13,833 bases of DNA from Podochytrium sp. JEL0797 (taxonomy: Eukaryota; Chytridiomycota; Chytridiomycetes; Chytridiales; Chytriomycetaceae), in contig JADGJG010000707.1 of NCBI GenBank assembly GCA_027596195.1, forward strand, positions 1 to 13,833, read 5' to 3'. The translations under genes were made by a program, and so were the position numbers. Numbering within the stretch: the stretch's first letter is position 1; each line of letters opens with the position of its first letter. This document shows positions 1 through 9,169 of the stretch, piece by piece. The notes beneath the pieces are model-generated. The model worked only from the letters and a program-made list of their open reading frames with translations. It ran no database searches and was not told the DNA's origin.

Positions 1-37
1 AACAGTCTTTTTTTTACGCAAAACCAAGGTGACCCCC

Positions 38-150
38 CCACAGGTGGCCAACTGAGATAATTTCAATATGCAGGGTAATGGCAGGTGTTTTTTAATTTGG
101 ATATTTGTTTATAAGTATTCCATTGCAAATAAAGCCAGTGGTGGGTCCAG
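38..150 (+). repeat. Diverged direct repeat, copy A
   Basis: Copy A of a dispersed direct repeat. Blocks shared with copy B, in the same order, include CCACAGG-GGCCAACTG, CAATATGCAG, GTAATGGCAGG and GGTGGGTCCAG. The last block is followed by an A-rich run in both copies. No terminal inverted repeat or target-site duplication is visible. The element type is unknown. Confidence 0.6.
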
Positions 151-860
151 TAAAAAAAAAAGCTGACAAATCGTTAGGAGTGATTCCTAACAGTCCGACT
201 TGGATGCTTTGGCACTTTTGACAGCTTGACCCAGGAGAATGGTTATCTGTCAAACATTGGAATTAAATAGCGAAAAAAAGAGCAAATTATGCGCAGAGCA
301 CCTGTGCAGCACTGCAGAATAAAATTTGATTTTTAAGCATTAATTTCAAACCAGGCAGGTGTGCTACAACAGCAGGCTTTTGCACCATGGCACAGATTCA
401 TCTCTGTGTCTAGTGACAAAATGGATCAAGATATCAGCAGCATATTGGTGGCTACAGGGTTTTTGAAAAGAACCTTAAAGGGGTAATCTCCAAACCACAA
501 ATTGTTTTTTTGGCACAATCAGGCCCACATCAAATTGGCGGCCAATGCCAGTGCATAACCATTCCCAATAAAATGTATCTATTCTGCTGCTTGTGTTCAG
601 GTCCCTTTCTTTTCCCTTTCTCTTAAAAAAGCATCCAAAATGGCGCAAGCTCAAGTGCCAGGCACAACACCCCAATGAGCTCCATGCAACCATGCCAGAT
701 ACACAACTCCAACAACCTCCTACGAACGAAAACAGCAAGGCAGCCATCCTGCCTTCACAAGAGCCCAGTGCAACTGACGCATTTTGCGTTTTTCCAATCC
801 AAACCTCATGCCCACAACCCCCAAGTTTCCGCAGCAGTACTTCAGTTACAGCTACATGCC

Positions 861-1016
861 CCACAGGAGGCCAACTGTGATTCCTTTGGTATCATGGGAT
901 GACTGGGTGGTCAGGACATGTTGAGATAGTATCAATATGCAGTGTAATGGCAGGCGCTTTTTAAGTTGAATATTCTTTATAATGTTGCAATGGAACTACA
1001 TCAGCGGTGGGTCCAG
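861..1016 (+). repeat. Diverged direct repeat, copy B
   Basis: Second copy of the repeat at 38-150, same orientation, about 830-870 nt further on. It carries roughly 50 nt of extra sequence between the CCAACTG block and the CAATATGCAG block. The right end again reads GGTGGGTCCAG followed by A-rich sequence (TTTCAAAAAAG). The many small differences suggest an old duplication or two old insertions of the same element. Confidence 0.6.
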
Positions 1017-1311
1017 TTTCAAAAAAGAAAACACTTCTTCCCTTTCTCTTTCCTAGGGATAATTTTTGAGATTTATACATTTCGCAAACTCAACTGAATC
1101 AGGCCATCACACAATATTCTCCTGCCCCAATATTGGCTCATGTTCGCGAAAAGCTCACACCATTCCCAAAAAATCCAGGAGGTCGTTGTGGTTTCTTTCC
1201 GGTCAATTGAAACACAATGTCCCCTCAATGAGTGCGGCGAGATTTTCAAATTCTTCCTTGAAAAAATACTACAAGGGAAATGATTTTGAACCCGCAAGGG
1301 CAGTCTCCATT

Positions 1312-1317
1312 TTTATT
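1312..1317 (-). promoter_or_regulatory. Poly(A) signal AATAAA overlapping the stop codon of the dehydrogenase gene
   Basis: The minus strand reads AAG AAA TAA AAA at the end of the coding sequence. The canonical hexamer AATAAA therefore contains the stop codon TAA. Its use as the working signal is inferred. Confidence 0.5.
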
Positions 1318-2882
1318 TCTTCAAATCCAACCCCCTGAACTCATGGTGAGGATCTCTACCCATCAACGACTTGACGGCATCCTTCACAGCAACACCCTCA
1401 AATAAAACACCATAAACAGCATCACAAACTGGGCTGTCAACGCCAATATGACGACACAAATTGTAGGCAGCCTTTGTTGTTTCCACACCTTCAGCAACAC
1501 TTCCAAGAGTTTCAACAACGTGATCAAGGGATTCACTGCGTCCAAGACGGTATCCAATGGTGTAGTTACGCGATTTCTCAGATTGGGTGGTAAGGAAGAG
1601 GTCGCCGACTCCGGCAAGGCCGGAGAAGGTGAGAGGATCAGCCCCAAGCTTGACGCCAACACGCATGATCTCGGCCAAACTAATAAAAATTTGTGTATGT
1701 AAGAAATAAAAACACAAACCCTCTCGTAATGATGGCAGCACGAGCATTCTGCAGGAATCCAAGACCAGCACATGCACCAGCGGCCAAAGCAATCACATTC
1801 TTGAGAGCACCTACACAGAAAAATCTAGTAAATGGACAAAATACCAGCGTCTTCAACACCAATCACGTCATCGCAATCGTAAACACGGAAGTGTGGGGCA
1901 TGAAAAACAGCTTGAGCACGAAGTGCATGCGACTTGACATGACTTGCAACAGAAATGCACGTGGGTTGCTTTTTCACAATTTCCGCAGCAAAACTGGGAC
2001 CAGACTTCAGGGGAGGATCATCAGCAGAGGGCAAAGGCATGCAAAATCATTTAGAACTCACCATAAAAATAGCATGGCCCCACACTTCTTCCACGATATC
2101 GCATGGAAGCTTTCCAGAATGGATCTCGATACCCTTGTTGACAAAGATCATGAGGTGATCCTTCGTGATGAACGGTTTGGTCTTGGCGAGAATATCAATG
2201 CGAAGATGAATTGAAGAGAATCATTAAAACAGGGTGGGATTCATGTCTTAAGAATCCGGGTGTACTGAAGGTGCTGGGTTGGGATCGAGAAAATGATCAC
2301 GGACGCAGCAGCAATGGCCACACCATCTTCCAACTGCGTCGTTGCTTTCAATGATTCCGTCAAAAGTACCTATTTGATTGCCAGTAATCAGTTTGGGTTC
2401 AAATAACAAGGCCGTGCTCGTATTCCAAAAAACGATTACTTAAGAAAAACACGGCGACTCACATCCTTCATGTACTTGTTGTTGCAATGGTCGTTGTTGA
2501 TGCTATCCACAACCTTCTGATCATGGGCATAGATCGTAACGTTGGATCCCATAGCTGGTTCGAAAATAACTAGGGCAGAGGCGCAACGATCAGTTTACAA
2601 GCACAACAGCATTCGTACACTGAATCGAAACTCACAAGCCAAATGCTCCGCAAGGCAGGTTCCAAAGTTTCCTCCTCCTAGAACAAGAACGTTCGTGTCT
2701 TCGTAGGCTGAGAGAGAAGAATGAGTCTACGTTTTCATCGGGTTCAGCCGCAATGCCACAGATCATTCAACTCGAATGAAAGACCCCTGCATGCGCATGT
2801 AGTAAATAGGTTTCTCCTACTTACTGATTGTCTCGACCTCGGTTGGTGGTGCTGGCAATGGTTTCGAGTTTTCGCCGCCCAT
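1313..2882 (-). CDS. GPD1: Glycerol-3-phosphate dehydrogenase [NAD+], GpsA type
   Basis: Reduces dihydroxyacetone phosphate to sn-glycerol 3-phosphate with NAD(P)H, for glycerol and lipid synthesis and redox balance. Exons on the minus strand: 2882-2825, 2707-2636, 2554-2463, 2369-2247, 2181-2062, 2004-1845, 1810-1720, 1679-1313; 360 aa. The Rossmann motif GGGNFG is at residues 30-35, the catalytic-region KGIE at 131-134, SGPSF at 156-160, ALKN with the conserved Lys at about 212, and KSRN near 275. Motifs such as SGPSFA, ADPLTF and GLAGVGDL resemble bacterial and plastid GpsA more than the usual fungal cytosolic enzyme. No targeting peptide and no C-terminal peroxisomal tripeptide is seen (it ends LDLKK). 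All junctions are GT..AG except exon 4 to 5, where AAG/ACATGA is joined to CCAAG/ACC; without it the frame hits TGA at 2241-2243. The start ATG gives GAAAATGG, a good initiation context. Family assignment is secure; that one junction is not. Confidence 0.9.
1811..1844 (-). other. Very short intron (34 nt) in the dehydrogenase gene
   Basis: Starts GTATTTTG and ends TGTGTAG on the minus strand. Removing it restores the conserved EDAGALKN segment across the junction. A second short intron, 40 nt at 1680-1719 (GTTTGTG..TTATTAG), rejoins ITRG and LAEIM. Both are near the lower size limit of spliceosomal introns. Confidence 0.85.
2182..2246 (-). other. Putative non-canonical AC..AG intron (65 nt)
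   Basis: The two flanking exons encode consecutive parts of the same enzyme (SIPTQHL before, KPFI and KGIE after), but no GT donor in the right phase exists between them. The only AG acceptor in the right phase is CCAAG/ACC at 2182. The in-frame partner is AAG/ACATGA. A 5-nt direct repeat, AAGAC, sits at both borders (2245-2249 and 2180-2184), so the exact cut is ambiguous. An alternative in-frame join uses a second direct repeat, ATTCT. A sequencing error at the donor would also explain it. Confidence 0.45.
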
Positions 2883-2969
2883 TTTCGAGGTATCTTTCAT
2901 AAATATCTCACTCCAAAATTCAGACCCGAAATCTCAAATTGTACAACGAATCCGGTGAACGCAAAACAA

Positions 2970-4513
2970 TTATTTATTGCGGGTTTGATACGCGGGAGGA
3001 GGATTCAGTGTCACCCATCCTGCCGAGACTGAGCTCCTTTCCTCACCACCACCATCACTCAATGCAGCGGAAGTGCTCTGAAAACTGACCGCCAATCCCT
3101 TCAACCTCTCCAACTTGCTCATCAGCTTGGCCTGTCGTCCAACAATCGTGATCTTCAACACACCCATCAACTGCTTCTCACTCAGCACGAGCAAACAACG
3201 ACCATCAATCTCCTCACTCTCCATCACATCCAAAAAGTTGGCCGTCGCTCCTGCCCCAGACACGTGGGTCACCCAGCGTGCAGACTCGGAAATCGTCCAA
3301 TCGTGTGGGTTTGACGGAAGCTTGAGTTCGGCCAGCTCGAGGCGGTCTTGAAGATATGGGTCGGAGGTTTCCGCAGAGCTCACTGCACTGCTGTCAGCGA
3401 GAATGGGCGCGCCCTGCATCACGTCAAAAATCGAAATGCGGCGTTTCTCCTCAGCAGGAGAGAATGATGCGTTTCCGAATCCGTTATAAATGAGATTATC
3501 CGTCAGATTGGTGGAAGCTGACGAGACTGAGCACAAATGGGACGAACGGTGTGGGTTCAAAGGACCATTTGACGAGGTGGAAGAAAGGTCTCGCAGAGGT
3601 TGCTCGCCGAAGCTGCCATAGCGGCTTTGATGTTGCAAAGGGAGTTGCTCAACGTCCGCAATGGTGTTGTCGTTCATGTCCGAATCCACCGCCGCCAGCG
3701 GGTTCATTCCTTGATGTTTGAAGCGACCTTGTACCGTCTTGCGGTAATAATATACCAAGAATCCGACGATGGATAGTGTGAGAAGAGCGCCCACAATGCC
3801 GCCAGCAACAGCCGCGACAGAAACTCCGCTTCCAGAAGGCGCAACGATCGTTTGCAGAATGTCAACCGAGTACCCAGACCCCCAGAGTTGTGGAGTGCAG
3901 TCTCGGCCAATCACGTCGAGATCGAATGATGCCGTCGTATTTTCATTGGAGCATGCAGGGTCGAGGAATCGCATATTGCGAAGTGACACACCACTGTCCA
4001 AGGATAAATACTTGATCAAGTAGCTGTTGGAACCGTCTCCAGCCGAGTTCGAAACAACGCACGTGTTCAAAAGGTAGTGTACGTTCCGTTGCATGCCGCT
4101 GGATTTTGAGTGGTTGAGCGAGTTTGCGGATTTAAGACTTTCTGCGCATCATACCTGCATCCGGGACCCTCCCAAAACTTGACCTGAGCATACGTGACAT
4201 TCGGGCCGAACCATCGCGACGTTTCAGAAACCAAGGCATCGGAGGAACTCGTGAGACAGAGAGCAGACGCTTCCCTGAAAGTTATGCAACATAAATAAGC
4301 AGCAGTCATGAGATATGCAGTCCTTCTGCTGGACGAGCAAGCGACGTCTCACCCATATTTCGTCAAGCCGCAAGCCGAAGCTTTACAACTATTTCCAGAG
4401 ACTACTGGCTGGTAGTCCAGGACTGCCACACTCTTCGGGTCACATGCATGCCCACTGGCATAGTATTGGAAGGCGGAGAAGGGGAGGATCGCTTGCTCGG
4501 ATGGAGCCGTCAT
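2970..4513 (-). CDS. Single-pass membrane protein with cytoplasmic SAM domain and PPxY tail
   Basis: Exons on the minus strand: 4513-4353, 4274-4155, 4098-2970 (introns 78 and 56 nt, GTGAGA..CAG and GTATGA..CAG); 469 aa. Residues 1-185 hold about ten cysteines and N-glycosylation sequons (NVT, NTT), as in an extracellular domain. One transmembrane helix lies at about 186-212, preceded by GSGVSVAAVAGG and followed by YYYRKT. A Ser-rich cytoplasmic linker follows, then a SAM domain at about 358-428 (W-T-I-S-E start, EIDGRCLLVLSEKQL, LKITIVGRQAKL). The end is NPPPAYQTRNK, a PPxY motif that could bind WW domains of Nedd4/Rsp5-type ubiquitin ligases. SAM domains usually mediate oligomerisation. 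I do not recognise the extracellular domain; the role is probably receptor or scaffold (inference). No convincing signal peptide follows the chosen ATG. The frame stays open upstream to an ATG at 4741, which would overlap the CAMSAP gene antisense. Confidence 0.75.
2973..2978 (-). promoter_or_regulatory. Poly(A) signal AATAAA in the last two sense codons of the SAM-protein gene
   Basis: The coding sequence ends AAT AAA TAA, so the hexamer is formed by the Asn and Lys codons immediately before the stop. The next gene's start codon is only 87 nt further on in the direction of transcription. Use of the hexamer is inferred. Confidence 0.5.
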
Positions 4514-4592
4514 TTGTGTGTCTTCCAAGGTTCGAATTCCTGGGTGCTTCCTGTCGATTTTGCGCTCGCACTTCTTCCTGACAATTTCAAAC
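4514..4592. promoter_or_regulatory. 79-nt divergent promoter region
   Basis: Lies between the start codons of the SAM-domain gene (minus) and the CAMSAP-like gene (plus). No TATA box is visible. There is a CT-rich stretch and a TTCGAATTCC segment. The plus-strand ATG has a good context (CAAACATGG). If both starts are right, transcription of each gene must begin within or very near the other gene. Confidence 0.4.
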
Positions 4593-7500
4593 ATGGGCCT
4601 TATCGAAACAAGCCAACTGGCCCAGCTGTATCCCTCATCCTCTTCCGCGACTCTTTTTTCCAAAGAACCTGTTCCAGCAGCAACATTACGCGCATGGATC
4701 GCAAACGATGTGCTGGGAACAGCAGACAAAAATGTTGCCAACGCGATGGACTTTTCCGACCCATTCCTTCTGATCCAAGTCCTCGCGATCCTCGCCCCTC
4801 ATTCTGTCAACCTCAACTACTATTCCTCAGATCACGCTTTCAGTTGTGACAATCTGAACAGCGTGACTGTGGATATGCTCTTCAATGGCCTGAAGGTTGC
4901 GGGATTATTGGATTCCGATATGGAGAAACGGAAAGAGGACATATTGCTAGGAAAGGAGGAAGCAATCATGGACATTAGTAGACTTCTTTATGATTGGAAA
5001 CGCGGTGAGTTTTTATGATCTTCTTTTTTTTAGACGGCAAGCGAGCCTCCCACAACTCGCAGATTTCTGACACAGACCTTATTTATTTTCGAAGGCTCCG
5101 AATGTGCAGAAGAAGATGCGAAAAGTAACCCCAATCTAAAAAACGCGCCTTCATCATCCAACATGGACCACGGCCTCGCCTACAGCATTTCTTCAGCAAC
5201 AGAATCTGATTACGAGCCATCTGAACCGTCATTTATTCCAAGCGTGAGATGGTTGTTTCGACTGATTCGGGATGAAGCGGAAGCAGCAGAAGAGGATGGA
5301 GAACAGTTTGGCGCGTCAAATAATTGTGTTCAGGAGATTGAAACTCTATCGAGTATTCTTGAGATGGCGGTAATACGACTCGTAATTCTGACGGATTCGA
5401 AATCTTTTTTGTGACACTGTTTCGTTCAGGTGAAAGCGATTCCTGAAGGCCCCGTCCTTCCCTCCCTCTCTTTTGGAGCCATCTACACCATGGCATGCAA
5501 AATTTTGTTTCCAGATTCTGAATTTGACAAAGCGATCACCTCGTTCATGCCTCCTGGCAGTGCATTATTGGATGGAGAACCGGATTGGATCGGTTTGAAG
5601 GGAGGGTTTTTGGATATTCTGATCCGCCATGGGTTACTGGATTTCCAAGAGAGCTTGAAAGCGTGTATTGGTGATATGATTCGTGATGATTGCCCGTTTT
5701 ATGAGGTGCGGGTCGCGTGCGTTTGATTTTCAGCATTTTGTTCTAAATCCACTCTACCATTAGTCCATCCACTCCAATATTATCGAAGCCTTCATGCAGC
5801 AGTCTGTAAAAGAAATTCAAGTGGATGACATCATGGAGCATATGAGGTGAGAACCCCACTCGTTGCGTTCGAAATTTGAAACCACATGAAAAACCACAGA
5901 GCCAAGTTCCAAACAACAGAATCAGAATTCAAAGTCCACCCTTATGATGTAGAAGAAGCCCTTCTTCTCTGGCTTCGAAAATGCGCAAGCCATGCCTTTT
6001 CTCTCACTCAATCGCAGCCCCTTCGTTGTTGGATCGAATCACACGCAGATTGTATCCAGCTCACGGAATACCTCAAAGACGGGGTCGCTCCTTGTCTAGT
6101 CGCGTTTATTTATGTACACGGGTTCCAAATTGAAGAAATTTCATTCTCGGAGGACGCTTGTGTTGCGAACTGGAAGCTGTTGGAACAGAGGGCAGATCTG
6201 GATGGATTCCCTTTGGGTTGTTGGAGTTCCGAAGAACTTGGCGAGTGTGTTTGTTGGACCAGCTTTGAAGTTCCGATGCTCGTATTTGGATGCGACACGT
6301 TTGAATGGATTCAGTTGTGAGTTTGCAGTCTTGTTGAATTGTGATTCAACTCACCTTTTTTTTTGCTCGCCTCGCAGGTCAGACAAAATCCCGATCGATG
6401 AAATTGTGAATGTTGCGACGGTTGACACCTCCACCACGAAAATATCCCACGAAATCACTCCAACGATTACTCTTGCATCATGCAGCGATCAAATTATTGA
6501 GCAGCCAATTGTCGACTCGGCAGTATCTATGCAGGGGAAATGGCTTCCACTTGACGATGAACTGTGGGAGCCAAACACCCATCAAAGCTTGAGCAAGCAT
6601 CAAAATGGTTTTCCTCCGGAGAAATCAACTGATTCCCAGTCATCCCTCTCTTCCGATTCACACCTGGACCTTCTCCTCCCAGACGCGAGCCAAGAAAACC
6701 TCAGATCATTGCCACCGAAATCGGCCACAAAATCTTTACACGAAGATGAAAAGAATGCCATTTTCCAAAGCTTCATGGAACAGTTTGATGCGGCTTTGGA
6801 TCAAAACACGACACAGACTGTGGGTCCCGTTGGGATCGAAACAGAAATTTCACCAAAGCCGCTCGAAAGGACCCAATCTTTAGATTCGAATATCTCTGGA
6901 CAAGATTCATTTAGCACTCTGGAAAAGGGGAAGGCTACAGTATCTTCACAGAACCGTGTATCAACACCTTCCGAAACCGTTGACCAGAAATCCGAGCCCA
7001 AATCCAGTTCGCCCGCCACCATCAAACCGCAAGATGTAAAAGCAATGAAATCGAAGCCTTTGGTTTCATCAGACGCTTCCCCGAGAGCAGCCCCAAAAAA
7101 GGCAACGCCTCCCTCTCATCCTCCTCAAAAGGCGGCAACCCCCAAAACCTCAAACAGCGCAGCAAAAGAACCTGTTCCTCAATCTTCAACGGCTCAAACG
7201 AATTCTAAACCACAGTTGAAATTGACTCCTGCTTCACCAAGGGTGGCTCTGAGCCCACCCGTTGCTATTCCACCTACCATCGCGATCCCACTCACCGAAT
7301 CCCCCGCCCGCGATCGCAAACGAAAACTCCGGACATTATTCCCTGAAGCTGAATCTGCTGGCCCTGTCATCGAAATCAAAGCATCCGCCTCTGTTACAGA
7401 ATCAACCAGCGTCACGACAATAGAAACAACCCTGCTGCCGCAGTTAGCAAGTGTCTCCCATGCAGTCGTCACACAACACATAACCACTGCCTCCAGCAAC

Positions 7501-9168
7501 ACCGACAGTGGAGGAAGAAACTCCCCCGAGATTCTCAAGCTCCCCAAAATTCTCAGCCACACCGTTCACATTGTTTCCGTGACCACACACCAACCAGAAA
7601 ATGACATGCATCCATTGGTCGGGAACACCAACACTGTTCATGAAACTGTCGAGTCAGAAATCCCCAACAAAGAAGATGAAGAAGAAGGCGACAGCAGTGG
7701 AGAAGACAACCGTCCTCCAAGCTTTAATTTGAGTGACCTAATCATGAGTGAAGAAGGTTCTGAATTAAGCGACTTGGAAGACGAAGGCAAACCCGCGAAT
7801 CACCGATCCCTCGCCAACAACAAAAGTTTGACAATAAAGTCGCGCAAGAAGGCAAACGGCATTAGCCAAAATCAGAGCTACTCAAATACAGAGCCAATCG
7901 AAACGGAAGGGGGCATGGAGGAAGAGGATGAATGGGTTGAAGTGATTCCGACGCGAAGATTGATCCGGCAATCGTCGTCAAAGAAATCGATTGGAAGTTG
8001 CGCAACCACCGCGACCGCTTTTCAGAGAAGAAAGAAAGGGGGGGCAAAAAGAAAGCTTGTTCGAGTCCCGGTGGACTTGGTTTCTTTGACGATATCGCCA
8101 GAGATATCACCTGTAGAGCAAGCCGAGAACCTAAATAACGCAGTCGAGCAAGTGGATATTGTACCAGATATTGCTCCTGTGGATATAGTTCAAGATACGC
8201 GGTGCAAATTGGATCTGGTTTTGAATGGAGAAACGAGTGTGGAACAAGCCGCGTCTGAGCTGCCAAAGTTCAAAGGATTGGTTTTTGTCCCATTCAAAGA
8301 AAAGCTTGCGAAGCCCGTAACAGCTTGGAGTGACAATGATTCTGATATCGAGACAGGTGAATTCATTCCCCTCCACCTCGTTATTTCTCAACTTTTATTT
8401 ATGCAGGCGACTTTGACCCTCCACCCGTTGCGAAGCTCCCTCGACGATTGTCCGCCAGATTTGCCCCCTCTCAGGCATCATCTTCAAAATCGCAAATCGA
8501 ACATGCACCGGCATCGAGCGACGCAACACTCAATCAACAATTCGCCCATCAGCCACACGCCCCACCGGACCAACCAAAATTCGAACGCCACCGAACACCA
8601 CCACAGCAGACCACCACCCAGTCAAAACCAATACCAGCACCCCTCTCCACGGGCACTTCGACCTCCTCGATGCTTGGACCCCACGAAAAGGTGCTCAAAA
8701 TCAGCCCGTACAAGAAAACAAGCGCCACCAATCGTCAAATCATATCAAACGCGTTATCTCACGTTTGTTTGGCTGGAGGCGTAAATAATGTCTTGAAGCA
8801 CGATGTTCTTGATGTGAGTTTTTTGATTTCTCTGACTTGCGCCCGGACCACTCACCCCTTCCACCAAAAATTGGCAGCGTCTGAGCAACAGCACTTCAAA
8901 ACATCACATTATCCTTCTCAAAAATTCACAAAACCACACGTACAGTGGGCTGTCTGCGTACAACCCCCAGGTGAACCAACTGGAAACCATCCACACCATG
9001 GGAAGCTACAACCGTCCACATCCGCAAGCAGCCGTGGGGGCACGAATGATTGCTGCATCAGACGTCGAGTTTTATTACAAATACGATTGCGGGGGGCGAA
9101 AGTTTCGCGAGGTCAAAACGGGAGGATTTGGAATTTGCGTGGATGCAGTCGTATTGAAAAAATATTAA
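4593..9168 (+). CDS. CAMSAP: CAMSAP/Patronin-like microtubule minus-end protein (CH + CKK domains)
   Basis: Exons 4593-5004, 5095-5369, 5430-5705, 5764-5846, 5900-6316, 6378-8356, 8407-8813, 8878-9168. Introns are 50-90 nt, all GT..AG, phases consistent; 1379 aa. Residues about 28-135 look like an extra calponin-homology-type fold (ATLRAWI start, a GLLDS helix, then a DISRLLYDW ending). Residues about 188-350 match the conserved N-terminal region of CAMSAPs (SVRWLFRLI, LSFGAIYTMACKI, a helix before the CH domain). The CH domain spans about 366-488 (VEEALLLWLRK, DGVAPCLVAFIY). About 490-1150 is Ser/Pro/Thr-rich and disordered-looking, with acidic patches at about 916-959 and near 1001; I see no long coiled coil there. 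The C-terminal CKK domain is complete at about 1250-1379 (ISNALSHVCLAGGVN, HHIILLKNS, FYYKYD, CVDAVVL). In animals CKK binds microtubules and prefers minus ends, and CAMSAPs organise non-centrosomal microtubules; the same role here is inferred. Confidence 0.9.
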
Positions 9169-9169
9169 A
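9164..9169 (+). promoter_or_regulatory. Poly(A) signal variant ATTAAA overlapping the CAMSAP stop codon
   Basis: The end of the gene reads AAA TAT TAA ATA, so ATTAAA, the commonest variant of AATAAA, contains the stop codon at 9166-9168. Function is inferred from position and from the same arrangement in three other genes of the window. Confidence 0.4.

Larger units (their letters stand above)
1..1311. other. Non-coding stretch without a supported gene
   Basis: I find no gene here. Open frames on both strands are short, have no recognisable domain and do not join by splice signals into anything sensible. The stretch is AT-rich with T and A runs. It contains a pair of diverged direct repeats (38-150 and 861-1016) and a small hairpin-like palindrome at 173-191 (arms GTTAGGA and TCCTAAC, 5-nt loop). 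It lies downstream of the dehydrogenase gene and should include that gene's short 3' UTR at its right end. It could be the remains of an old repeat. Confidence 0.5.

Noticed and set aside
173..191. GTTAGGA..TCCTAAC palindrome as terminator or mobile-element end
   Set aside because: Only 7-nt arms, no partner copy elsewhere in the window, and no coding context. Likely chance.
475..864. A 129-codon open frame on the minus strand in the gene-free stretch
   Set aside because: Biased toward Cys, Trp and Gly, no domain, no splice partners, and it overlaps plus-strand frames of similar length. Looks like chance.
4527..4550. GGTTCGAATTCC, similar to a tRNA B box
   Set aside because: The T-stem does not pair properly, and no A box or acceptor stem is found at the right distance.
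6112..8784. Treating the long plus-strand frame as a single-exon gene
   Set aside because: Its first part is out of frame with the CH domain and its end runs past the intron at 8357-8406. The spliced frame carries CH and CKK domains across these points.
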